A stretch of DNA of 32,299 nucleotides from Collinsella sp. (GTDB taxonomy: Bacteria > Actinomycetota > Coriobacteriia > Coriobacteriales > Coriobacteriaceae), in NCBI GenBank assembly GCA_019414645.1, contig DXLP01000026.1, forward strand, positions 1 through 32,299. Reading direction: 5' to 3'. Made by a program: the position numbers and the translations under genes. Positions 17,253 to 24,264 of the stretch are shown piece after piece; within the stretch, counting starts at the first letter, position 1; each line of letters starts with the position of its first letter. The notes beneath the pieces are model-generated. The model had not been told where the DNA came from. It searched no databases and saw nothing but the letters and a program-made list of their open reading frames with translations.

Positions 17253-19268
17253 ATGGTAAAGATTCGAGAGAAGCAAACCGAGCAGCTCGAGAAGGCTGCC
17301 TCCAAGGGGCTCAAGCTCGGTGGCTGGAAGAAGATGACGCTGTCTTCTAAGATTGCCGCCGTCGTGCTGGTGCTGGTCGCCCTGACTGCGATTTTGGCGC
17401 CCCTTCTTGCCCCCTATAGCCCGGTCGAGATCTTTACGGCTCGCCAGGCTCCCGGCAACGGATTTATCTTCGGTACCGACGATAAGGGTCGCGACATTCT
17501 GTCGCGCATGCTCTACGGCGGACGTTACTCGCTGATTATCGGCTTTGGTGCTACCGCCATGGCTTTGGTCTGTGGTTCCGTTGTCGGCGCTCTTGCAGCG
17601 GTTTCGCGCAAGTCTATCTCTGAGGCGATCATGCGTATCCTGGACATCATCATGTCCATCCCGGGTATCGCCCTCGCAGCCGTTTTCGTTTCCATCCTGG
17701 GCAATTCCGTGCCGTCGATCATCTTTGCGATCGGCTTTATGTACACCCCGCAGATCGCCCGTATCGTGCGCGCCAACATCGTGTCCGAGTACGGTGAGGA
17801 CTATGTCCGCGCGGTCATCGTGTCCGGCGCCAAGGCTCCGTGGATTCTGATCAAGCATGTTCTGCGTAACTGCATCGCTCCGATTATGGTCTTCACCGTT
17901 ACCCTGGTCGCCGACGCCATTATCTTCGAGGCCTCGCTGACCTTCATCGGCGCCGGCATCCAGGAGCCCACCGCTACCTGGGGCAACATTCTCGCCGACG
18001 CACGCGGTGGCGTGCTCGCTGGCCGTTGGTGGCAGGCACTGTTCCCGGGCCTGGCCATCATGATCACCTGCCTGGCGCTCAACATCCTCTCCGAGGGCAT
18101 TACCGACGCCATGGCCGCTGCTCCCTCCGCCGCCCTGGATCCGACCGATTCCTCCAAGCGCCGCGAGGCCGACCTGCTGGTTTCCGACCCCGTTCGTGCC
18201 TACAAGGAGCAGGCTCAGTCCCTGTCCGCTCGCCTTGGCGCCCTGCGCGATGTCGAGCTCAAGCGTGACGATCGCCATGTGCCCGATGAGTCCGTTGAGC
18301 CGATCCTTTCGGTCCGCGATTTCTGCATCCAGTTTGAGCACCACGGTGATATCAACGTCGTCGACCACGTTAACTTTGACGTCCGTCCCGGCCAGACCAT
18401 GGGCCTGGTAGGCGAGTCCGGCTGCGGTAAGTCCATCACCACGCTGGCCATCATGGGCCTGACCGACGATGACGAGCATCTTTCCGGCGAGGTTCTCTGG
18501 GAGGGCCGCGACCTGCTCAAGATGAGCAAGAAGGAGTGGTTCGGCCTGCGCGGTACCGATATCGCCATGGTCTATCAGGACGCCCTGTCCTCGCTCAACC
18601 CCTCCATGCTCATCTCTGCCCAGATGAAGCAGCTCACCAAGCGCGGCGGCACCCGTAGCGCCGAGGAACTCCTGGAGCTCGTGGGCCTCGACCCCAAGCG
18701 TACGCTCGAGAGCTATCCGCACGAGCTTTCCGGTGGTCAGCGTCAGCGCGTTCTGATCGCTATGGCCCTTACCCGCGACCCCAAGCTGGTTATCTGCGAC
18801 GAGCCCACGACCGCTCTGGACGTTACGGTCCAGAAGCAGGTCATCAAGCTGCTCAACGACCTTCAGGCCAAGCTCGGCTTTGCCATGATCTTCGTTTCGC
18901 ACGACCTGGCGCTGGTCGCCGAGGTCGCTCACAACATCACGGTTATGTACGCCGGCCAGGTTATTGAGCAGGCGCCCACCAAGGAGCTGCTCACCAACCC
19001 GATTCACGAGTACACCCGCGGCCTTCTGGGTTCCGTCCTGTCCATCGAGAGCGGTTCGGGCCGCCTGCACCAGGTGCCCGGCGCCGTTCCGAGCCCGCGC
19101 GATTTCCCCAAGGGCGATCGCTTCGCGCCCCGCTCGAGCCATCCGCGCATTGGCCTGGACACCCGTCCGGTCTTCAAGCGCGTGCCCGGCACCGAGCACT
19201 TCTATTCCGAGCTCCCCGACGAGGTGCTCAAGGCAAATGGTTTGACCCCTCACGCGGAGGTGATGTAG
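17253..19268 (+). CDS. Fused ABC permease-ATPase (SatC-like)
   Basis: Predicted 671-residue fusion. Residues 1-290 are a DppC-type permease: a cytoplasmic N-terminus, six helices, the GTDDKGRDILSRMLYGGR block, and the EAA loop at EDYVRAVIVSGAKAP (182-196). Residues 291-350 are a charged linker. Residues 351-671 are a DppD-type ATPase with Walker A GESGCGKS (387-394), a Q-loop at YQD (441-443), signature LSGGQ (492-496), Walker B LVICDEP (512-518) and an Opp/Dpp C-terminal extension. The frame is continuous and no stop or frameshift separates the halves, so this is a real fusion. The upstream stop is 3 nt away. With the next gene it supplies the two ATPase sites of one transporter. Confidence 0.9.
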   Translation: MVKIREKQTEQLEKAASKGLKLGGWKKMTLSSKIAAVVLVLVALTAILAPLLAPYSPVEIFTARQAPGNGFIFGTDDKGRDILSRMLYGGRYSLIIGFGATAMALVCGSVVGALAAVSRKSISEAIMRILDIIMSIPGIALAAVFVSILGNSVPSIIFAIGFMYTPQIARIVRANIVSEYGEDYVRAVIVSGAKAPWILIKHVLRNCIAPIMVFTVTLVADAIIFEASLTFIGAGIQEPTATWGNILADARGGVLAGRWWQALFPGLAIMITCLALNILSEGITDAMAAAPSAALDPTDSSKRREADLLVSDPVRAYKEQAQSLSARLGALRDVELKRDDRHVPDESVEPILSVRDFCIQFEHHGDINVVDHVNFDVRPGQTMGLVGESGCGKSITTLAIMGLTDDDEHLSGEVLWEGRDLLKMSKKEWFGLRGTDIAMVYQDALSSLNPSMLISAQMKQLTKRGGTRSAEELLELVGLDPKRTLESYPHELSGGQRQRVLIAMALTRDPKLVICDEPTTALDVTVQKQVIKLLNDLQAKLGFAMIFVSHDLALVAEVAHNITVMYAGQVIEQAPTKELLTNPIHEYTRGLLGSVLSIESGSGRLHQVPGAVPSPRDFPKGDRFAPRSSHPRIGLDTRPVFKRVPGTEHFYSELPDEVLKANGLTPHAEVM

Positions 19269-20096
19269 ATGAGCGAGACCGCAGTCAACGGCGTCGAGCC
19301 GATCATCTTCCTTGATGACGTCCACGTCACCTTTAGGACCCGTACCGGCTCGATTCTGCACCCCAACCTGGTTCACGCCGTCCAGGGTGTAACGATTAAG
19401 CTCATGCCCGGACAGACCATCGGCATCGTCGGCGAGTCCGGTTGCGGAAAGTCCACCACGGCTAACGTCATGTGCGGCCTGCAGGCCCCCACGAGCGGCA
19501 AGGTCTACTTTAAGGGCAAGGACGTCACCAAGCGTACCGCCGAGGACCGTCGCCACATGGGTCGCGTCATCTCGGTCGTGTTCCAGAACCCGGCCACGGC
19601 GCTCAACCCCCGCATGGTCGTTCGCGAGCAACTGCTCGACCCCATGCGCGTCCACAACCTGGGTACCGAGGCCGAGCAGGAGAAGCGCGTCAAGGAGCTC
19701 TTGGAGCTCACCGGTCTGCCCTCCTCCGCCGCCGAGGTTCTTCCCGGCCAGCTTTCGGGCGGCCAGCGCCAGCGCGTCGCAATTGCCCGTGCCCTGTCGC
19801 TGAACCCCGATGCCATCATCGCCGACGAGCCCACCTCGGCTCTGGACGTTTCGGTCCGCGCGCAGATTCTCAACCTGCTGACCGACCTTAAGAAGGAACT
19901 CGGCCTGGCTATGGTGTTCATCAGCCATGACATCCAGACGGTCCGCTATATTTCCGACGACATCATCGTCATGAATGGCGGCAAGATCGTCGAGCAGGGC
20001 GAGGCCAAGCAGGTTTTCCAGCATCCTCGAGACCCCTACACTAAGATGCTGCTCGGCGCTGCGCCGTCGCTGCTGCATCCCAAGCTCGGCGAGTAA
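19269..20096 (+). CDS. DppF-type ABC transporter ATP-binding protein (SatD-like)
   Basis: Predicted 275-residue ATPase, the second nucleotide-binding subunit. It has Walker A GESGCGKS (55-62), a Q-loop in VVFQNPATALNPRM, signature LSGGQRQRVAIARAL, and Walker B followed by ADEPTSALDVS. A short C-terminal Opp/Dpp-type tail ends LLHPKLGE. ATG at 19269 directly follows the TAG of the fusion gene, with GGAGG (19256-19260) 8 nt upstream, so the two are translationally coupled. It should dimerise with the ATPase half of the preceding protein. Codon choice is strongly biased like the rest of the transporter. Confidence 0.92.
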   Translation: MSETAVNGVEPIIFLDDVHVTFRTRTGSILHPNLVHAVQGVTIKLMPGQTIGIVGESGCGKSTTANVMCGLQAPTSGKVYFKGKDVTKRTAEDRRHMGRVISVVFQNPATALNPRMVVREQLLDPMRVHNLGTEAEQEKRVKELLELTGLPSSAAEVLPGQLSGGQRQRVAIARALSLNPDAIIADEPTSALDVSVRAQILNLLTDLKKELGLAMVFISHDIQTVRYISDDIIVMNGGKIVEQGEAKQVFQHPRDPYTKMLLGAAPSLLHPKLGE

Positions 20097-20112
20097 CTTC
20101 GCTTTCCCTCCC

Positions 20113-20140
20113 GTGCGCCCGGTTCCCTTGCCGGGCGCAC
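20113..20140 (+). terminator. Stem-loop after the transporter genes
   Basis: A perfect 10-bp G+C-rich stem (GTGCGCCCGG/CCGGGCGCAC, 8-nt loop) starts 17 nt after the ATPase stop. Little T-tract follows, so it may attenuate rather than end transcription before the esterase genes. Confidence 0.6.
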
Positions 20141-20176
20141 CTCCGTTGCGATTTCGAAAGGTTGGGTTCACGAGCC

Positions 20177-21154
20177 ATGCCAAGTGCTCAGGAGCTACAA
20201 CATCAATTTGGTGAATATCGAGGCGCTATGTCCCGTCCATCAGATTTCGATCTCTTTTGGAAGGATCGCATGGCCGAGGCTGACGCCGTCGGGCTTGACT
20301 ATGCGATCGAGGCGGCATCGGTCACCGATGCCGTGACCTGCCAGCTTTTCGATCTCTGGTATACCGGCATGTGCGGCGCTCGCCTGCACGCCAAGTACCT
20401 TAAACCTGTCTCGGACGAGCCCGTGCCATTGGTACTTCAGTTCCATGGGTATCCGGGTGCAAGCCGCAGCTGGTTTGAGCAGGCGTCGTTTGCGGGCATG
20501 GGCATGGCACTCATCGCCCTCGACTGCCCCGGCCAAGGAGGTCCCTCCGAGGACATTGGTGGATTTGAGGGCACGACGGTCGCGGGCCATATCGTCGCCG
20601 GTATCGACGGCGACCCGGCCAACCTCTACTATGTCCGCTTGCACCAAGATATCCGCATTCTTTGCCGTATTGTTCGTGAGCTCGAGGGCATCGATCTTGC
20701 CCGTGTATTTGTGAACGGCGCATCGCAGGGCGGCGGTTTGGGCATTGCGACCTGTGCGTTTAACAGCGAGCTTATCAATCGCGCCGCCATCCTCTATCCC
20801 TTCCTGTCGGATTTCCGCCTGGTCTGGGATTTGGATGCCGACGACATTGCCTACGAGGGTCTGCGCTATTGGTCTCGCTGGTTTGACGAGGACTCGACTC
20901 GTATTGACGAGGCCTATGCCAAGCTGGCGTACTTCGATTCCAAGAACTTTGCCCCCATAGTCAAATGCCCCGTGCTGTTTGGCACGGGCACAGCCGATAT
21001 CGTCTGTCCTCCGGCGACGCAGTTTGCAGTCTACAACAACCTGACCTGTGAAAAGCGTCATGAGTTCTTTGAAGGCTTCGGTCACGAGGAGATTCAGGAT
21101 TTTGACGATCTGATCATTCCATTTTTCTGCAAGGGAGGGGAGGCTCATGTCTAA
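20177..21154 (+). CDS. CE7-type carbohydrate acetyl esterase
   Basis: Predicted 325-residue cytosolic alpha/beta hydrolase of the acetyl xylan esterase/cephalosporin-C deacetylase group (CE7); the length equals the family norm. The N-terminal SDFDLFW pattern (22-28) is typical. The nucleophile motif GASQGG gives Ser183. The likely acid is Asp274 (GTADIVCPP) and the base His303 (FGHEEI). The family's RGQ motif reads PGQ (118-120), a departure. No signal peptide, so it acts inside the cell. Placed between a sialic-acid-type transporter and nan genes, it probably removes O-acetyl groups from imported sugar; this is inference. ATG at 20177 fits the family N-terminus, but its ribosome site is poor. 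An ATG at 20228, with GAGG upstream, is the alternative. It overlaps the next gene by 8 nt. Confidence 0.85.
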   Translation: MPSAQELQHQFGEYRGAMSRPSDFDLFWKDRMAEADAVGLDYAIEAASVTDAVTCQLFDLWYTGMCGARLHAKYLKPVSDEPVPLVLQFHGYPGASRSWFEQASFAGMGMALIALDCPGQGGPSEDIGGFEGTTVAGHIVAGIDGDPANLYYVRLHQDIRILCRIVRELEGIDLARVFVNGASQGGGLGIATCAFNSELINRAAILYPFLSDFRLVWDLDADDIAYEGLRYWSRWFDEDSTRIDEAYAKLAYFDSKNFAPIVKCPVLFGTGTADIVCPPATQFAVYNNLTCEKRHEFFEGFGHEEIQDFDDLIIPFFCKGGEAHV

Positions 21155-21998
21155 GTGCGAGAGCAATATCGATGAGCTGATTGTCCCCGAGCTTGCGGGA
21201 ATTGCTGGGACGGTTTCGTCAAGGCTCTCTGATTTCCGGGATTGGCGCGGCGATGCTTCTGCGGATGTTTCCGAGTTGGAGACAGCCGCTTCGGACCTTG
21301 AGGTTTGCGGGCTGACCGTTACGGCGATTGATTTCGCCAATCCGTGCGCGCGCTACTCCGAGGTTTCCTTTGAGCTCGGCGGGTATGTCGTGCACGGCCG
21401 TTTGATTGAGCCCTCTGGTTGCGCCCGAAGATCCGAGCTTGTTCCGCTGTGTCTGATGTTCCATGACATCGACCGACCCGTGCGGGGATGGCATCACATG
21501 ACGCGGTTTGCCGCCATGGGATATGCCGTGCTTGCGCTGGACGATGAGACTATTGGATCCAGCGATCTGCAGCAGGGGATTACCTCGCCTGCTTTTGTCG
21601 AGCGTGTCCGTTGGGGCTGCGCGTTGGCGAAGGTTGCGCGCAACCTTGATGGCATGGATCCCGACCGCATCTTTGCATGGGGCGAGGGCCTTGGCGGCGG
21701 TGTCGCGCTGGCGGTTTCTGCTCTGGACGAGCGGGGCCTTGCCTGCACGGCGCTTGCCAATCCGCTTCCCAGCGGTCTCGAGACGCTGTCGCCTCGGGTT
21801 CGTGGCTCGGTGCTCATGGGCACATCGCTCATGGATACCGTGAGTGATCCCAAGGGCCAGTTTGCCGTATTCAACGGTCTTGAGTGTGACCGGAGGCATA
21901 TCATCTATGCCAAATACGCTCACGAGCGCATCAATGCGTTCGAAAACGAAGTCGTCGACTTCTTTAACCAAACGTTCTATTCGTGTTCTTTGGCCTAG
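21147..21998 (+). CDS. Degenerate CE7 esterase paralogue lacking the nucleophile
   Basis: Predicted 283-residue protein that aligns with the preceding esterase, most clearly at GTSLMDTVSDPKGQFAVFN (225-243) against GTGTADIVCPPATQFAVYN. The acid (Asp230) and base (His259, YAHERI) positions are kept. The nucleophile elbow reads GEGLGGG (179-185) where the partner has GASQGGG, so the catalytic Ser is Gly181; the PGQ motif is also lost. It is shorter at the N-terminus. ATG at 21147 overlaps the upstream stop by 8 nt and has GGAGG 8 nt before it, so both proteins are made together. It may be a non-catalytic partner subunit or have a different chemistry. The intact frame argues against simple decay. 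Confidence 0.8.
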   Translation: MSKCESNIDELIVPELAGIAGTVSSRLSDFRDWRGDASADVSELETAASDLEVCGLTVTAIDFANPCARYSEVSFELGGYVVHGRLIEPSGCARRSELVPLCLMFHDIDRPVRGWHHMTRFAAMGYAVLALDDETIGSSDLQQGITSPAFVERVRWGCALAKVARNLDGMDPDRIFAWGEGLGGGVALAVSALDERGLACTALANPLPSGLETLSPRVRGSVLMGTSLMDTVSDPKGQFAVFNGLECDRRHIIYAKYAHERINAFENEVVDFFNQTFYSCSLA

Positions 21999-22024
21999 AC
22001 GGCCTGGACACCGCCAACAAGAGT

Positions 22025-22043
22025 GGGCGGCATAGGGCTGCCC
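22025..22043 (+). other. Small stem-loop before nanA
   Basis: A 7-bp stem with one G-U pair (GGGCGGC/GCTGCCC, 5-nt loop) lies in the 68-nt gap between the second esterase and the nanA ribosome site. Possible translation or stability element; not diagnostic. Confidence 0.35.
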
Positions 22044-22066
22044 GCCAGACAACTAAGGAGATTCTT

Positions 22067-22987
22067 GTGGCAACTCAGAAATTCACCGGCGTTATCCCTC
22101 CCGTCGTTGTTCCCGATACCGAAGACCACCAGCTCGACGTTGCCTCCTTTGAGCGCAGCATCAACCGCATGATCGATGCCGGCGTCGATGGCCTGTTCTT
22201 CCTGGGCTCCTCGGGCGAGGTCGTCTTCTCCACCGACGAGCGCCGTCGCCAGATTGTCGCAGAGGCCGTCCGTATCGTCGACCACCGCGTTCCCGTTCTG
22301 GTCGGCATCATCGACACCGAGACCGAGCGCATGATCGAGCACGGCAAGGTCGCTCAGGAGCTGGGCGCCGATGCGCTCGTCGCCACCTGCCCGTTCTATG
22401 CCCTGCAGGGCATGACCGAGGTCGAGGAGCACTTCCGCATCCTTCACGAGGAACTCGACCTGCCCATCTTCGCCTACGACATCCCCGTGTGCGTCCACAC
22501 CAAGCTCCCCTGGAAGCTCCTTGCTAAGCTCGGCGCCGAGGGCGTCCTGGCTGGCGTCAAGGATTCCTCGGGCGATGACATCTCGTTCCGCTACCTCATT
22601 CAGGAGAACGAGAAGAACGGCCATCCGATGAGCATCCTTACCGGCCATGAGGTCGTCGTCGACGGTGCCTATCTCGGTGGCGCCGACGGTTCCGTTCCGG
22701 GCCTCGCCAACGTTGAGCCCGAGGGCTACGTTCGTCAGTGGAAGGCCGCTCAGGCTGGTGACTGGGCTACCGTCAAGGCCGAGCAGGATCGCCTCAATGA
22801 GATTTCGCACATCTGGGATGTCACCTCGGGCGTCCAGGGCTATGCCGGTGGCGTCGGCGCCTTCAAGACCGCTATGAACCTCATGGGCATCTTCGACAGC
22901 CCGACCATGCCGCGCCCGGTGAAGGCCATGACCGGTGAGAACGTCGAGGCGATTCGCAAGGTCCTCCAGGACAACGGTCTCCTTTAA
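22067..22987 (+). CDS. nanA: N-acetylneuraminate lyase-like aldolase (DHDPS family)
   Basis: Predicted 306-residue TIM-barrel aldolase of the dihydrodipicolinate synthase/N-acetylneuraminate lyase family. The Schiff-base lysine is Lys165 (GVKDSSGD) and the catalytic tyrosine Tyr137 (FAYDIP). The pyruvate-carboxylate loop is GSSGE (47-51). Lys165 and Tyr137 fall at the same numbers as in E. coli NanA. By family alone the substrate could be another 2-keto acid; the adjacent ROK kinase and NanE make cleavage of sialic acid to ManNAc and pyruvate the best call. GTG at 22067 is chosen because AAGGAG (22055-22060) lies 6 nt upstream; the open frame before it overlaps the esterase gene. Confidence 0.82.
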   Translation: MATQKFTGVIPPVVVPDTEDHQLDVASFERSINRMIDAGVDGLFFLGSSGEVVFSTDERRRQIVAEAVRIVDHRVPVLVGIIDTETERMIEHGKVAQELGADALVATCPFYALQGMTEVEEHFRILHEELDLPIFAYDIPVCVHTKLPWKLLAKLGAEGVLAGVKDSSGDDISFRYLIQENEKNGHPMSILTGHEVVVDGAYLGGADGSVPGLANVEPEGYVRQWKAAQAGDWATVKAEQDRLNEISHIWDVTSGVQGYAGGVGAFKTAMNLMGIFDSPTMPRPVKAMTGENVEAIRKVLQDNGLL

Positions 22988-22994
22988 AGCTTTC

Positions 22995-23082
22995 CCAGGC
23001 ACCCGACCTCGCCGTTCAACCGTGCGGCCATGACCCATTAGGCCAATGGCCGCACGGTTTCTCGGCGATCTCGGGCACCTGG
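22995..23082 (+). repeat. 88-nt interrupted hairpin between nanA and the ROK kinase gene
   Basis: A perfect inner 13-bp stem (23019-23031 with 23046-23058, ACCGTGCGGCCAT/ATGGCCGCACGGT) is flanked by 4-nt internal loops. An outer 20-position stem (22995-23014 with 23063-23082) pairs at 16 of 20. It begins 7 nt after the nanA stop. No T-tract follows on either strand, so it is not a standard terminator; an mRNA-stability or attenuation element, or an extragenic palindrome, fits better. Confidence 0.75.
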
Positions 23083-23158
23083 AAAACCTTTACCGCGCTG
23101 TGACGGCTAGCCTGACGGCGCATTTCCTGTAGTTGTTTTGTCTCCGAAGGAGAACGAC

Positions 23159-24124
23159 ATGGAGAACAAGTACGTCTGCTCTGTCGATATCGGCGGAACT
23201 AAGATCGCGACTGCCATCATGGAGTACCCGGCTGACGGCGGTGTGCCCCATCCCGTTTTTGAGGCTGAGGTTCCCACCGAGGCCCAGGAGGGTGGCGAAG
23301 CGGTCTTCCAGCGCATCGAGGCGTCTATCAAGGCAGCTCTTGAGGCAAATCCCGATGTCGAGGTCCTCGGAGTTGGCATCGGCGCTGCCGGTGTCGTCGA
23401 CCCCAAGACGGGCGCCATCGCGTATGCCAATGAGATTATGCCCGGCTGGTCCGGCGTTCAGTTGGGGCCGCGTCTGCGCGAGGACCTCGGCCTTCCCGTT
23501 GCCGTTGTAGGCGACGTGCAGGCTCATGCTCTGGGCGAGGCCCACTGGGGCGTCGGCAAGGGCAAGTTCTCCGTCTTGTGTTTGGGCATCGGTACGGGCA
23601 TCGGCGGCGCATATGTCGAGAACGGCCGCGTGATGCAGGGCTTCCATGGTGCTGCCGGCCATATGGGCCACATCGAGTGCTCGGCTGCCGCCGGCATTCC
23701 CTGCGCCTGCGGGCGTTCCGGCCATCTGGAGTCGGTTGCTTCCGGAACATCAATCGGGCGCATGTACGATGAGCGTTTTGGCCGCGTCGACCCCAGCCGT
23801 CCTTCGGTCGGCCGTGACGTGAACGACCTGTGCCGCGCAGGCGACGCAAAGGCGACCGAGGTCATTCATGACGCCGGCTTTGCGCTGGGCGCCAGCCTGG
23901 GCTCGCTCGCTAACATCCTGGACCCTGAGGTCATCGTGCTTTCGGGCGGCGTGATTCACCAAGGTCCCGATTGGCGTTCACAGACGTGGAAGGACTCGGT
24001 GCACGAGGGCTATGCCAGCCAGGCGCTCGACCCGCTTCAGGACACGCCGATTCTCATCGGCTCTCTGGAGGGCGACGCGCCGCTCATCGGTGCCGCCGAA
24101 CACCTTCTTGCATCGTTGAAGTAA
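23159..24124 (+). CDS. nanK: ROK-family sugar kinase, probable ManNAc kinase
   Basis: Predicted 321-residue ROK kinase. The phosphate-binding DIGGTK motif is at residues 10-15, the catalytic Asp is in GDVQAHALGE (Asp119), and GIGTGIGGA is at 143-151. The zinc-site pattern reads CACGRSGHLES, where the usual third Cys is His189. ATG at 23159 follows AAGGAG (23147-23152) by 6 nt. Family members phosphorylate glucose, ManNAc, GlcNAc or other hexoses. Position between the aldolase and NanE points to N-acetylmannosamine 6-kinase. A long hairpin lies in the gap on each side. Confidence 0.85.
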   Translation: MENKYVCSVDIGGTKIATAIMEYPADGGVPHPVFEAEVPTEAQEGGEAVFQRIEASIKAALEANPDVEVLGVGIGAAGVVDPKTGAIAYANEIMPGWSGVQLGPRLREDLGLPVAVVGDVQAHALGEAHWGVGKGKFSVLCLGIGTGIGGAYVENGRVMQGFHGAAGHMGHIECSAAAGIPCACGRSGHLESVASGTSIGRMYDERFGRVDPSRPSVGRDVNDLCRAGDAKATEVIHDAGFALGASLGSLANILDPEVIVLSGGVIHQGPDWRSQTWKDSVHEGYASQALDPLQDTPILIGSLEGDAPLIGAAEHLLASLK

Positions 24125-24141
24125 ACATAACTACCAAGTGC

Positions 24142-24239
24142 GCCTTCTGAGGTGCCGCAGATTGACGTGAAAGAGGAGCGAAGCGTACTTCGGTACGCGA
24201 GCGACGGTTTGAACGTCAAGGTGCGGTGTCTCAGAAGGC
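24142..24239 (+). repeat. 98-nt hairpin with UUCG tetraloop between kinase gene and nanE
   Basis: The arms start GCCTTCTGAG (24142-24151) and end CTCAGAAGGC (24230-24239). The outer helix continues through three G-U pairs, CCGCA/TGCGG, a 2x2 mismatch and TTGACGT/ACGTCAA. At the tip is GCGTAC-TTCG-GTACGC (24183-24198). G-U pairs and a UUCG loop suggest an RNA fold. It ends 25 nt before the nanE start. Confidence 0.8.
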
Positions 24240-24264
24240 TGTTTTGAGAAAGGTTGAGTCGAAC

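Noticed and set aside
16305..20183. 1292-codon open frame on the minus strand opposite the transporter genes
   Set aside because: It is a shadow of highly biased, G/C-ending codons in the sense genes. Its translation is low-complexity (rich in G, D, H, L, Q) and shows no domain, and the sense strand codes for clear ABC proteins.
22067..22987. Aldolase as DapA of lysine synthesis
   Set aside because: The pyruvate loop reads GSSGE rather than the usual GTTGE, and neighbours are all sialic acid genes. No lysine pathway gene is nearby.
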